A stretch of 64,000 bases of DNA from Rhodobacterales bacterium. GTDB taxonomy: Bacteria > Pseudomonadota > Alphaproteobacteria > Rhodobacterales > Rhodobacteraceae. Each line of letters opens with the position of its first letter. Position 1 is the first letter of the stretch. Below the pieces are notes generated by a model, which had not been told where the DNA came from, searched no databases, and worked only from the letters and a program-made list of their open reading frames with translations. The position numbers and the translations under genes were made by a program. The stretch lies in assembly GCA_026400355.1 (NCBI GenBank), contig JAPLPE010000024.1, forward strand, positions 1 to 64,000. The letters are read 5' to 3'. This document shows, one piece after another, positions 26,292 through 34,524 of the stretch.

Positions 26292-27557
26292 TCAAAGCCA
26301 CTCTGGCATCGTATCTCGGGAAATCATCTCGTCAAAGGTCGGACGTGCGCGGATAACCGCGAATTGATCCCCTTTCACCAGAACCTCGGGGATCAGCGGG
26401 CGCGAGTTGTATTCGCTCGCCATCACAGCGCCATAGGCCCCCGCAGACCGGAACGCCACAAGATCGCCTTCGGCCAGCAGCGGCATGTTGCGCGCCCTTG
26501 CAAAGGTATCTCCCGTCTCACACACTGGCCCCACAATATCAAAGGGCTGCACAGGGGCACCCGCATGCGGTTCGATGACCGGGATGATGTCGTGATGGGC
26601 GTCATACATTGCGGGCCGGATCAGGTCGTTCATCGCGCCGTCAAGGATCAGGAAATCCCGCCCCTCGCCCGATTTCACATAGATCACGCGGGACAGCATG
26701 ATGCCCGAATTGCCGGAAATCAGCCGCCCCGGCTCGATCTCGATCTCGCAGCCCAGATGCCCCACCGTGCGCCGGATCATCTCGCCATATTCGCTGGGCA
26801 GGGGCGGTGCCTCGTTCGACCGGACGTAGGGAATCCCCAGACCGCCCCCCAGATCAAGCCGCGTGATCTCGTGCCCGTCCGCACGCAGGGCCAGCGTCAG
26901 ATCGGCCACCTTGCGATAGGCCGCCTCGAACGGCGCAAGATCGGTCAGTTGCGACCCGATATGAACGTCGATCCCCATGACCTTGAGACCCCTCAGCCCC
27001 GCCGCCAACCGGTAGACATCCCGCGCCCGGGAAATGGGGATGCCGAACTTGTTCTCGGATTTGCCAGTTGCGATCTTGGCATGGGTCTTGGCGTCCACGT
27101 CAGGGTTCACCCGCACGGTGATCGGGGCCACCTTGCCCATCGCCCGCGCGACCTCATCGAGCGCGATCATCTCGGGCTCGCTCTCGACGTTGAACTGCTT
27201 GATCCCGCCTTCAAGCGCGAGCCGCATCTCCTCCCGCGTTTTGCCTACGCCGGAAAACACGATTCTGTCACCCGGCACACCCGCCGCCCGCGCCCGGCGA
27301 TATTCCCCGCCCGACACCACATCCATCCCCGCGCCCGCATCCCCCAGAAGCTTGAGCACCGCGACATTGCTCAGCGACTTCATCGCAAAGCAGACGGTAT
27401 GCGGCATGCCCGCCAGCGCGTCGTCAAACAGACCGTAGTGCCGCAGCAGGGTTGCAGCGGAATAGACATAGACGGGCGTGCCGACCGAGGCCGCAATCTC
27501 TGCAACCGGGACATCCTCAGCAAAGAGGCGGCCATCACGATAGAGAAAATGGTCCAT
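26292..27557 (-). CDS. lysA: Diaminopimelate decarboxylase
   Basis: A 421-residue PLP enzyme making lysine from meso-diaminopimelate, the last step of the pathway. PLP Lys60 lies in CFAMKSLSN. Other motifs are VVSGGEYRRA, HIGSQLTDL (His for PLP stacking), LDLGGGLGIPY, the substrate-binding EPGRLISGNSG, and the active-site cysteine block GPVCETGDTFA. The ATG at 27555-27557 gives MDHFLYRDG, the usual start; the reported open frame runs 130 bases further. The next gene on the same strand upstream is a DUF2834 gene, but a plus-strand pseudogene lies in between. Confidence 0.96.
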   Translation of the reverse strand: MDHFLYRDGRLFAEDVPVAEIAASVGTPVYVYSAATLLRHYGLFDDALAGMPHTVCFAMKSLSNVAVLKLLGDAGAGMDVVSGGEYRRARAAGVPGDRIVFSGVGKTREEMRLALEGGIKQFNVESEPEMIALDEVARAMGKVAPITVRVNPDVDAKTHAKIATGKSENKFGIPISRARDVYRLAAGLRGLKVMGIDVHIGSQLTDLAPFEAAYRKVADLTLALRADGHEITRLDLGGGLGIPYVRSNEAPPLPSEYGEMIRRTVGHLGCEIEIEPGRLISGNSGIMLSRVIYVKSGEGRDFLILDGAMNDLIRPAMYDAHHDIIPVIEPHAGAPVQPFDIVGPVCETGDTFARARNMPLLAEGDLVAFRSAGAYGAVMASEYNSRPLIPEVLVKGDQFAVIRARPTFDEMISRDTMPEWL

Positions 27558-27656
27558 CAAAAGCCCCCGGACATCCGTCGCGCGCCCTGGCACGGGCTCG
27601 CGGTCACCACTTATCAGAAGTGGGCCGGGGTTCAATGTCAGTAACTCTTTGATCTG

Positions 27657-28639
27657 GTGTACAAGGCCGCTGGACCTGACCATCACGAAAGCATTGCGAT
27701 ACGCCTTCTTGCTGCCCTAACCATCAGCGCGACACTTGCCGTTGTCCTTGGCGCGTCCTGGGCTAACCTTACCCTGATTTCTCTTGCCAGTTCCCCTGGG
27801 ACCGCACCTGTCGAAACAGACGCTGCACTGACCGACGCCTTGGGGCCGCTTGTGCAGGGATCTGCGATTGACGGTCTGATGCTGGTCACAGTAGACGACG
27901 TGCTGGTGGCCTTGGGTGACAACCGGGCCGTCTCAAACCTCGCCTCGGTCCGCAAGAGCGTCTTGGCCGTACCGTTCTGTTTCGCCGCTGAAAAGGGGCT
28001 TTTCGGGCTTGACGAGACCTTGGCCGACCTCGGGATTGACGAAACCGCAAAGCCGCTGACCCAAACAGAAAAGTCCGCCACGATCCGTGATCTCTTGATG
28101 TCCCGGTCCGGTGTGTATCTGCCATCGCGGGCGGAAACCGATTCAATGCCGCGATGTGCCCTGCACGAAGCGCCTTTGCGCCGGGAAAGGATTTCTCTTG
28201 CAAAGACCGGGATTTCAACACCGTAGGTTCCATTTTCGCACAGGAAGCCGGGCATTCCATTACGCAGGCCCTTCAAGACAGGATTGCAGTTCCCGCCGGG
28301 TATCACGCTACCCAAGCCGCCCATTTGACCTTTGAAGCCACCCTCGTTACGGCTTTTCCGATCTGGCGCATCTATCTGTCCAACCGCAATCCGGTGCGGC
28401 TTGGGCAGGTTCTGTTGGCCGGCAGTGTCTGGGGCCGGGCACAGATCGTGCCGCCTGACTGGATCGCGCAGATGTTCACGCCGGTTCCGAACGAAGGCCC
28501 GGATTCTGACTATGGCCTTCTCTGGTCAATCACCAGGGACAGCGGCCTTGTCGTGGCAACCGGGGCGCGCGGCCAAATCTTGATCCTGGGTCACGCGGCA
28601 GGCTTTGCCCCCGAGGACAAAAACAACCCCGGCATCTAA
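27657..28639 (+). pseudogene. Broken serine hydrolase (beta-lactamase/class C family)
   Basis: Two overlapping frames together resemble a penicillin-binding-protein-like serine hydrolase. The first (27657-28226) has a signal-like segment and the active-site motif SVRKS (Ser-x-x-Lys), followed by GLFGLDETLADLGID and RDLLMSRSGVYLPS. The continuation (PGKDFSC…DFNTVGSIFAQEAGHSI, then YGLLW and VVATGARGQ) is in another frame from about 28154. A frameshift near 28150-28180 therefore breaks it, and the domain between the two halves also looks shortened. It lies on the opposite strand inside the argH–lysA gene string, with less C-rich codons than its neighbours, which suggests insertion and decay. 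Confidence 0.7.
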
Positions 28640-28748
28640 CCGCTGGGCTATGCGTTGCACATGGTGTTCGGGTACGAAAGACCCGGGCAGAGGCTTTGGT
28701 CCTGCACACGGTGGCCGCTGCTGCCCCACAAGGTGGGCCATCTGGTCC

Positions 28749-29066
28749 CTAGACGACCGGGCGCGACCGCAGGAACAGGTAAAGCGGCAGACCGCATGAC
28801 ACCCCGATGCAGAATGTCGCCGGGATCGCCACCAGTCCCACCCAGTTCCGGCGCACCGCGATCTCGGCCACGATCCAGACCGTCAGTGTGATCGCCGCAA
28901 TTGTCAGGTCCCAGGTCAACCCCGTCGTAGAGGCATTGACGTACCAGGCGTCAATCAGCCCCGACAGCCCGGTTCCCGTTTCGCGCATGTAGGTCACGAA
29001 CCAGTACATCGGATGCACCGCACCCCAGATGGCAAGCGCCAGATAGACCATCCGCAGTGGCGACAT
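28749..29066 (-). CDS. DUF2834 membrane protein
   Basis: A 105-residue protein with three or four hydrophobic segments (MVYLALAIWGAVHPMYWFV; LTIAAITLTVWIVAEIAV; LVAIPATFCIGVSCGLPLYLFL). It matches the DUF2834 pattern, whose members are uncharacterised small membrane proteins. The ATG at 29064-29066 overlaps the stop of the small lipoprotein gene (TGATG), so argH, the lipoprotein and this gene form one coupled unit. Confidence 0.8.
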   Translation of the reverse strand: MSPLRMVYLALAIWGAVHPMYWFVTYMRETGTGLSGLIDAWYVNASTTGLTWDLTIAAITLTVWIVAEIAVRRNWVGLVAIPATFCIGVSCGLPLYLFLRSRPVV

Positions 29067-29239
29067 CAGCGCGTGACCGCCAGGCTGACGTTGTTGTTGG
29101 ACATGCCAAATGCCGCGCCCGTCGACACGCCGCCCGTTCCGACCGACATGCCCAAGGCCGCCGAGGGGGTCATCGGGCCGCCGTCCGCACCGCAGGACGC
29201 CAGAACCGCAAGGCATAACGCCACCAGTATCGCTTTCAT
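29066..29239 (-). CDS. Small lipoprotein of 57 residues
   Basis: A short gene between argH and DUF2834, with the start overlapping the argH stop (ATGA) and the end overlapping the next start. The product begins [20 protein letters not shown]. That is a lipoprotein signal peptide with lipobox LASC (Cys16 would carry the lipid). It is followed by about 40 Gly/Ser/Asn-rich residues ending VSLAVTR. Position and coupling argue that it is real despite its size. Function unknown. Confidence 0.75.
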   Translation of the reverse strand: MKAILVALCLAVLASCGADGGPMTPSAALGMSVGTGGVSTGAAFGMSNNNVSLAVTR

Positions 29240-30624
29240 TTCAGTTCCTCCATCCAGCGGGCAACCTGCGCCCGCACCATCACCGGGGCCGTCCCGCCAT
29301 AAGACTTACGGCTCGCCACCGAGTTTTCCACCCCCAGAAAAGCAAAGACATCTGCCGTGATCCCGGGATGGACCGATTGCATCTGCGCCAGTGTCAGATC
29401 GGGCAGGTCGATCCCCTGCTTTTCGGCCATTGCCACCAGCACGCCTGTCACATGATGCGCCTCGCGGAACGGCAGGCCAAGCGTTCTCACGCACCAATCG
29501 GCCAGATCAGTTGCCGTGGAAAACCCCGCACCGGCTGCGGCCTTCATCACCTCGCGGTTGGCGGTCATGTCGCCCACCATCCCGGTCATCGCGGCCAGCG
29601 CGAGCATCAGGTTGTCCGCCGCGTCAAAGACCTGCTCCTTGTCCTCCTGCATGTCCTTTGAATAGGTCAGCGGAAGGCCCTTCATGACGGTCATCAACGC
29701 GACATTTGCACCAAAGATGCGCCCGATCTTGGCGCGGATCAGTTCCGCCGCATCCGGGTTCCGCTTCTGCGGCATGATGGACGATCCGGTCGACCACCGG
29801 TCAGACAGCCGCAAGAAACGGAACTGCGCCGTTGACCAGATCACCAACTCTTCCGACAGGCGCGACAGATGCATTGCACAGATGCTCGACGCCGCAAGGA
29901 ATTCCAGCGCGAAATCCCGATCGCTGACCGCGTCCAGCGAATTGGCCATCGGCCGGTCAAAGCCCAGCGCCTCGGCCGTCATCTGGCGGTCTATAGGGAA
30001 GGAAGTCCCGGCCAGTGCCGCCGCGCCAAGGGGCGACTCGTTCATCCGGTCTCTGGCGTCGGCAAAGCGCGACCGATCCCGCGCAAGCATCTCGACATAG
30101 GCCAGCATGTGATGGCCCCAGGTCACCGGCTGGGCAACCTGTAGATGGGTGAACCCCGGCATGACCCAGTCAGCCCCCGCCTCGGCCTGCGTCACCAGCG
30201 CCCGCATCAGTGCGGCCAGCGCCTGATCCGCCGCATCACACTGATCCCGCACCCACAGCCGGAAATCGACGGCCACCTGATCGTTCCGGCTCCGCGCCGT
30301 GTGCAGCCGCCCGGCCGGTTCCCCGATCACCTCTTTCAGCCGCGCCTCGATATTCATGTGAATGTCCTCAAGCGCCGTCGAAAAAGCAAAGGTTCCCGCC
30401 TCGATCTCTGACAAAACGGTGAGAAGCCCTTCCCTGATCGCCTCGGCGTCATTATTCGTCAGGATGCCTGTGGCGGCCAGCATCGCCGCATGGGCCCGCG
30501 ACCCTGCGATGTCCTGTCGGGCAAGCCGCTTGTCGAACGAGATCGAGGCGTTGATTGCCTCCATGATCGCGTCCGGTCCGGCGGCAAACCGCCCGCCCCA
30601 CATGGCATTCGAGGTCTTGGTCAT
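29236..30624 (-). CDS. argH: Argininosuccinate lyase
   Basis: A 462-residue enzyme splitting argininosuccinate to arginine and fumarate. Family motifs are [34 protein letters not shown] (catalytic His region) and the fumarase-superfamily signature [12 protein letters not shown], with the mobile catalytic Ser loop. The ATG at 30622-30624 begins [11 protein letters not shown]; the open frame reaches 31152 but that part is antisense to tlpA. It is divergent from the thioredoxin gene with only 24 bp between starts, so the two promoters must overlap the opposing coding regions. Confidence 0.96.
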   Translation of the reverse strand: MTKTSNAMWGGRFAAGPDAIMEAINASISFDKRLARQDIAGSRAHAAMLAATGILTNNDAEAIREGLLTVLSEIEAGTFAFSTALEDIHMNIEARLKEVIGEPAGRLHTARSRNDQVAVDFRLWVRDQCDAADQALAALMRALVTQAEAGADWVMPGFTHLQVAQPVTWGHHMLAYVEMLARDRSRFADARDRMNESPLGAAALAGTSFPIDRQMTAEALGFDRPMANSLDAVSDRDFALEFLAASSICAMHLSRLSEELVIWSTAQFRFLRLSDRWSTGSSIMPQKRNPDAAELIRAKIGRIFGANVALMTVMKGLPLTYSKDMQEDKEQVFDAADNLMLALAAMTGMVGDMTANREVMKAAAGAGFSTATDLADWCVRTLGLPFREAHHVTGVLVAMAEKQGIDLPDLTLAQMQSVHPGITADVFAFLGVENSVASRKSYGGTAPVMVRAQVARWMEELK

Positions 30625-30648
30625 GTTGAAGCAATCCTTGGGGGGCAC

Positions 30649-31203
30649 ATGGGATACGTCAGGCTTGCGGCTCTTTATACGGCCCTCGCATTTGTTGCAA
30701 ACGCCGCCACTGCCGATATGGCGGCGCTCGAGGCGCTGCGCGACGGCGACATGCGCAAGTTGACCTTCCACACCGAGCCCGTCACGGCAGCGCTGACCCC
30801 GTTCGATGACGGCGCCGGGGGAGAGGTTTCGCTGGCTGCGTTTCAGGGCCAGTACGTGGTGGTCAACTTCTGGGCCACATGGTGCGCGCCCTGCCGGGTT
30901 GAGATGCCGACACTGTCCGCCCTGCAAACCGCGATGGGCAGCGACAGGTTCCAGGTCATCACCATCGCCACGGGCCGCAACGACCCCGTCGCGATGGACC
31001 AGTTCTTTCAGGAAATCGGGGTAATCAACCTGCCGCTCTACCGTGACCCCACGCAGTCTCTGGCCCGCGACATGGGCGTGATGGGCCTGCCCATCACTGT
31101 AATCCTTGACCCCGCCGGGCAAGAGATTGCACGGCTTCAGGGCGATGCACACTGGGACAGCGACAGCGCCATGGCCATCATCGCGGCCCTGACGGCTGAA
31201 TAG
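30649..31203 (+). CDS. TlpA-like periplasmic thioredoxin
   Basis: A 184-residue protein. A signal peptide or anchor (residues 1-22) is followed by a thioredoxin fold with active site WCAPC (Cys79, Cys82), [14 protein letters not shown] context, and cis-Pro in MGLPITVIL. TlpA-type proteins reduce disulfides in the periplasm, often for cytochrome or oxidase maturation. Divergent from argH, an arrangement I recall as conserved in Rhodobacterales. Confidence 0.9.
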   Translation: MGYVRLAALYTALAFVANAATADMAALEALRDGDMRKLTFHTEPVTAALTPFDDGAGGEVSLAAFQGQYVVVNFWATWCAPCRVEMPTLSALQTAMGSDRFQVITIATGRNDPVAMDQFFQEIGVINLPLYRDPTQSLARDMGVMGLPITVILDPAGQEIARLQGDAHWDSDSAMAIIAALTAE

Positions 31204-31231
31204 TCAGGCCGGACCCGGACCCGGGTCATGG

Positions 31232-32095
31232 CTATTCTGCTGCGACCCGGATTTCGTCTGGCCTGCCGATGGCGCTGATCTCTGCCACAACCGATTCGAT
31301 CAGCTTGCGGAACGCATGAAAACCCGCCGCAGGCTGAATCGTGCGTTCATTCATGTAAAGCGCACGGTCAATCTCGATCTGCACCGCATGCTGACGGCGC
31401 GACGGCCGCCCATAATGCTGGGTGATATAGGCCCCGGCGAAAGGCATGTTGCGCACCACCCGCAGGCCCGTCGCACTGAAGGCCGATTCGATCCGTTCGA
31501 CGACGGTGGCAGACGCTGCCGCTCCAAAGCGATCACCGATCACCACATCCGGGCGCGGCCCCCCGGCAGGGCCCACGTTTTCCAGCGCTTCATGAGGCAT
31601 CGAATGGCAGTCGATCAGGATCGCCTCGTCGAAAAGCGAATGGCTTTCCTCGATCAGGGTCTGAAGCATGTCGTGATAGGGCCGCCAGAACCCGGCGATC
31701 CGTGCCTGTGCCTCGTCATAACTGATCTTGCCGCGATAGATCGGGCGGCCATTGGCCACGACGCGCGGGATCACCCCAAGACCCGACGCAATGCGGGGGC
31801 TGTGCGCGACACGCCGCACCCCTTCGATCAGGGCCGGGTCAAGCTCATCTGACGCGCGATTCAGGTCGACAAAGGCACGCGGCGCACCCGCTGAAAGAAA
31901 AGGCGCCCCATGCACCGGGGCCATGTCGAACAACCGGTCGACAAAGGCATCTTCGGACGACCGGATCGCCTGCGTATCCAGTGCCGCCCGCTGCAGGAAT
32001 CCTGCATGATAATCACGTCCGCTGTGGGGCGATGCGAAGATCACCGAGGTGTTTCGCATGCCGGGCCGGGTCAGGACAAAGGGCGGTCTTTGCAT
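31232..32095 (-). CDS. N-formylglutamate amidohydrolase family protein
   Basis: A 287-residue FGase-fold protein. Conserved pieces are FASPHSGRDY (metal His), SSEDAFVDRLFD, SAGAPRAFVDLNRA, YRGKISYDEAQAR and LIDCHSMPH (second metal His). Members hydrolyse N-formylglutamate at the end of histidine degradation or act on related amides. No hut genes are near, so the exact substrate is open. The ATG at 32093-32095 has GGAG five bases upstream; an earlier in-frame ATG at 32122 would add nine residues. Confidence 0.88.
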   Translation of the reverse strand: MQRPPFVLTRPGMRNTSVIFASPHSGRDYHAGFLQRAALDTQAIRSSEDAFVDRLFDMAPVHGAPFLSAGAPRAFVDLNRASDELDPALIEGVRRVAHSPRIASGLGVIPRVVANGRPIYRGKISYDEAQARIAGFWRPYHDMLQTLIEESHSLFDEAILIDCHSMPHEALENVGPAGGPRPDVVIGDRFGAAASATVVERIESAFSATGLRVVRNMPFAGAYITQHYGRPSRRQHAVQIEIDRALYMNERTIQPAAGFHAFRKLIESVVAEISAIGRPDEIRVAAE

Positions 32096-32151
32096 TGATG
32101 CTCCGATCTGATGACGCAGCATAGCGCAAGATTCGGAATTGCCAAAAGCCC

Positions 32152-32180
32152 TTGATCCCCCCGGCGACTCTTTATATAGA
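32152..32180 (+). promoter_or_regulatory. Sigma-70-type promoter for tRNA-Val
   Basis: TTGATC at 32152-32157 and TATAGA at 32175-32180 are separated by 17 bp and lie about 80 bp before the tRNA. The TTTATATAGA tract stands out in a GC-rich surrounding. Confidence 0.55.
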
Positions 32181-32260
32181 CCGCACACCGTGGCGCGGCC
32201 CAGACCCGCGTCCCTCTGTTTTGAGGGGGGGCGCAACCGGAACGCGAACCATTTCAGACC

Positions 32261-32335
<75 letters not shown>

Positions 32336-32417
32336 TGAGATCGAGTGGTCCCCTCACCGGGGCCGGAACGAAACAGAAGGCGCAACGAAGACGGCGCCGC
32401 GATTAGGGGAGAAGGCC

Positions 32418-32543
32418 ATGAAGGTTGCTAACTCACTCCGCTCGCTCAAGCTGCGCCACCGGGATTGCCGGATCGTGCGCCGCAAGGGCCGGGTCTATGT
32501 GATTAACAAGACCCAGCCGCGTTACAAGGCCCGTCAGGGCTGA
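32418..32543 (+). CDS. ykgO: 50S ribosomal protein L36, type B
   Basis: A 41-residue protein reading [18 protein letters not shown] and ending RYKARQG. This is the form of L36 with a single cysteine, lacking the CxxC…CxxxxH zinc ligands of the type-A protein. It has a strong Shine-Dalgarno site (AGGGGAGAAGG) and a good terminator. Zinc-independent paralogues are favoured under zinc limitation in bacteria that have both, but many Rhodobacterales seem to carry only this one. Confidence 0.95.
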   Translation: MKVANSLRSLKLRHRDCRIVRRKGRVYVINKTQPRYKARQG

Positions 32544-32573
32544 TAGCCGGCCGCAGAGGACCGCAGGAATGTT

Positions 32574-32606
32574 AGGCCGCACCCGCAGGGGGGCGGCCTT
32601 TTCGTT
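32574..32606 (+). terminator. Rho-independent terminator after L36 gene
   Basis: AGGCCGC (32574-32580) pairs with GCGGCCT (32593-32599), followed by TTTTCGTTT. Confidence 0.8.
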
Positions 32607-32726
32607 TGGCCCGGTGCCTGAAAGGGTCTGGTTTTCCACACCTGTCGAACTTGTCACTAGCCATGCGGGCCGGATTGCGACTAGCATCCTCGCACGAGGA
32701 TTTTCTTGGGAAGAGGGACATTTCAG

Positions 32727-33986
32727 ATGACGAGATTAGGCAAGAAATTGAGTCTGGCAGCGGTGGTGGGCCTTGGCTCCGCCCTGCCAGCCGCGGCCCA
32801 GACGGGCCTGTGCGGCGGGATCGGCGACAACGGTCAGTGGATTGGCGGGGCCGAGGCCACGTCTGACGTTTCAACCGCGACCGCGGCGATGGAACAGATG
32901 GCCCTGGTCCTGCAGAACAACGAATACGTCGCGCTCTTCACGGTCTCTGCAGCCATGGATGTCCGAGTCGAAGCGCAGGGCCGTGGCGCGGGCGATCCGG
33001 TCCTCGAACTGCGCGATGCGGCCGGAACGGTCGTTCTGTCGGACGACGATTCGGGCGGCAACGGCGCGGCACGGGGCGAGATCAATCTGCAGCCGGGCAC
33101 CTACTGCGTCTCGATGAAATCCTATGACGGCGCGCCGATGACCGGCTTTGTTCGTGTGGGCCAACTCAGCCACGAACCCCTGACCGAAGGCATCACAGAA
33201 GTGGTCGATGGCGGTGACGAATTCATTGATCCGATGGCTGGTGGAACCTGCGACTTTACCACGGTCACCAACTTCCTGAGCGACGGCCCGATCAACAACC
33301 TGCTTGCCATGGGCGGGGCAACCGTCACGGCGTCGGCTACCGACGTGCCGTTTTGGGGCTTCAGCCTTGATGCACCGGCCACGCTGACAATCACCGCCGA
33401 CAACGAAGCGGCCGACCCGACGATCGCTCTTTATGACGAATATGGGAACTACCTCTACGACAACGACGACTTCAACGGTCTCAACTCGCAGATCGACATC
33501 ACCCAGCCGCTCTATGAAGGTAACTACTGCCTCTCGGTCAGCGCGCTGACCGACACGTCGATGCCGATCACCGTAACGGTCAAGGCCTATGATGCCGTCG
33601 CCGGCTTGATGGGCATGTACGAACGCGGTGAAGCGTCCCCGCCGCTCGATGGCAGCTATCCTGTCGAGGCGCTTGGCCCGCTTGGCAACCGTCTCCGCAA
33701 GGACATCACCACGACGAGCGCGACCACCTGGTTCTCGCTTGACGTGAACGAAGGCGGCCTGCTTCTGGTCGAAGCCGTGACAAACGAAATGGGCGACCCG
33801 ACGCTCGTTCTGTTCGATGATTTCGGCCGTCAGGTTGCATTCAATGATGACAACGGCGACTCGCTCGACTCGATGCTGACCGCACGGGTCATGCCTGGCA
33901 CCTACCTCGTCGGTGTCCGCCAGTTGAGCGAGGATACCTCGGTCCTGACGCGCCTGCTGTTCGAACGCTATGTGCCCGCACAGTAA
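32727..33986 (+). CDS. Exported protein with three PPC-like domains
   Basis: A 419-residue protein with a signal peptide (LSLAAVVGLGSALPAAAQ, cleaved near residue 25). Three pre-peptidase C-terminal-like beta domains follow, at roughly residues 45-140, 180-275 and 295-415. Each has the PPC-type pattern DP.L.L.D..G or DPTI.LYDEYGN, then DDD/DND, then PGTY or EGNYCLSV. PPC domains usually sit on secreted proteases, but no protease domain is present here, so this is probably a binding or envelope protein. The ATG at 32727 has GAGG upstream; an in-frame codon at 32706 is less likely. A terminator follows. Confidence 0.8.
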   Translation: MTRLGKKLSLAAVVGLGSALPAAAQTGLCGGIGDNGQWIGGAEATSDVSTATAAMEQMALVLQNNEYVALFTVSAAMDVRVEAQGRGAGDPVLELRDAAGTVVLSDDDSGGNGAARGEINLQPGTYCVSMKSYDGAPMTGFVRVGQLSHEPLTEGITEVVDGGDEFIDPMAGGTCDFTTVTNFLSDGPINNLLAMGGATVTASATDVPFWGFSLDAPATLTITADNEAADPTIALYDEYGNYLYDNDDFNGLNSQIDITQPLYEGNYCLSVSALTDTSMPITVTVKAYDAVAGLMGMYERGEASPPLDGSYPVEALGPLGNRLRKDITTTSATTWFSLDVNEGGLLLVEAVTNEMGDPTLVLFDDFGRQVAFNDDNGDSLDSMLTARVMPGTYLVGVRQLSEDTSVLTRLLFERYVPAQ

Positions 33987-34009
33987 ACGCCACTCACACA
34001 ATAAACATG

Positions 34010-34037
34010 GGGCCCCTTCGCAAGGAGGGGCCCTTTT
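34010..34037 (+). terminator. Rho-independent terminator after PPC protein
   Basis: GGGCCCC (34010-34016) pairs with GGGGCCC (34027-34033), with a small inner pairing, then TTTTC. Confidence 0.8.
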
Positions 34038-34044
34038 CGTTGGC

Positions 34045-34524
34045 TCAGTTCAGATCACAAGCAAAGATCGTATAACCGTCAGCAAGATCCCGCAGCGCCA
34101 CCCAGCCCAGACGCAAGAGCAGCCCTCTCGCCGTGGCGGTTGTGCAGTAGAGACGGGAAAATCTCGCCGTGCGGGCGCTGGTTTCGACGGCCGCCACAAG
34201 AGCCGCGGCAATCCCCCTGCGCCGCCATTCATTTGCGGTGACAAGACCGACAATCCAGGGACCTTCGCCTCCTTCAGCGCCATGCGACGTTTCGGCCAGG
34301 GTCGCCGTCGCGACAGGGATGCCCCTGTCCGACAGCATGACAAGGCCGAAAGGAAGCCCGGCCCGTCGACTGCGATCACCAAGATCAGCCCTGGCATCGC
34401 CCGGCCCATCAGGGCCGTAGTAGTCTGGCCACTCTGCCTGCATGATTTCGGCAAGCGCCGGAATCGCAGAACCCGCATCGCAGAGGGCCGCGATGCACCA
34501 TCCGTTCTGGCCACTTTCCGTCAT
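34045..34524 (-). CDS. GNAT-family N-acetyltransferase
   Basis: A 159-residue GNAT protein. The acetyl-CoA loop is NEWRRRGIAAALVAAVE, preceded by strand IVGLVTA and followed by the C-terminal RLYCTTATARGLLLRLGW. The acceptor is unknown. Its ATG overlaps the stop of the caspase-like gene (ATGA), so the two are translated together. That pairing may mean it modifies a partner of that envelope protein, but this is inference. Confidence 0.85.
   Translation of the reverse strand: MTESGQNGWCIAALCDAGSAIPALAEIMQAEWPDYYGPDGPGDARADLGDRSRRAGLPFGLVMLSDRGIPVATATLAETSHGAEGGEGPWIVGLVTANEWRRRGIAAALVAAVETSARTARFSRLYCTTATARGLLLRLGWVALRDLADGYTIFACDLN

Noticed and set aside
32871-34001. 376-residue minus-strand frame
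   Set aside because: Antisense to the PPC-domain protein, whose signal peptide, ribosome site and terminator support the plus strand.
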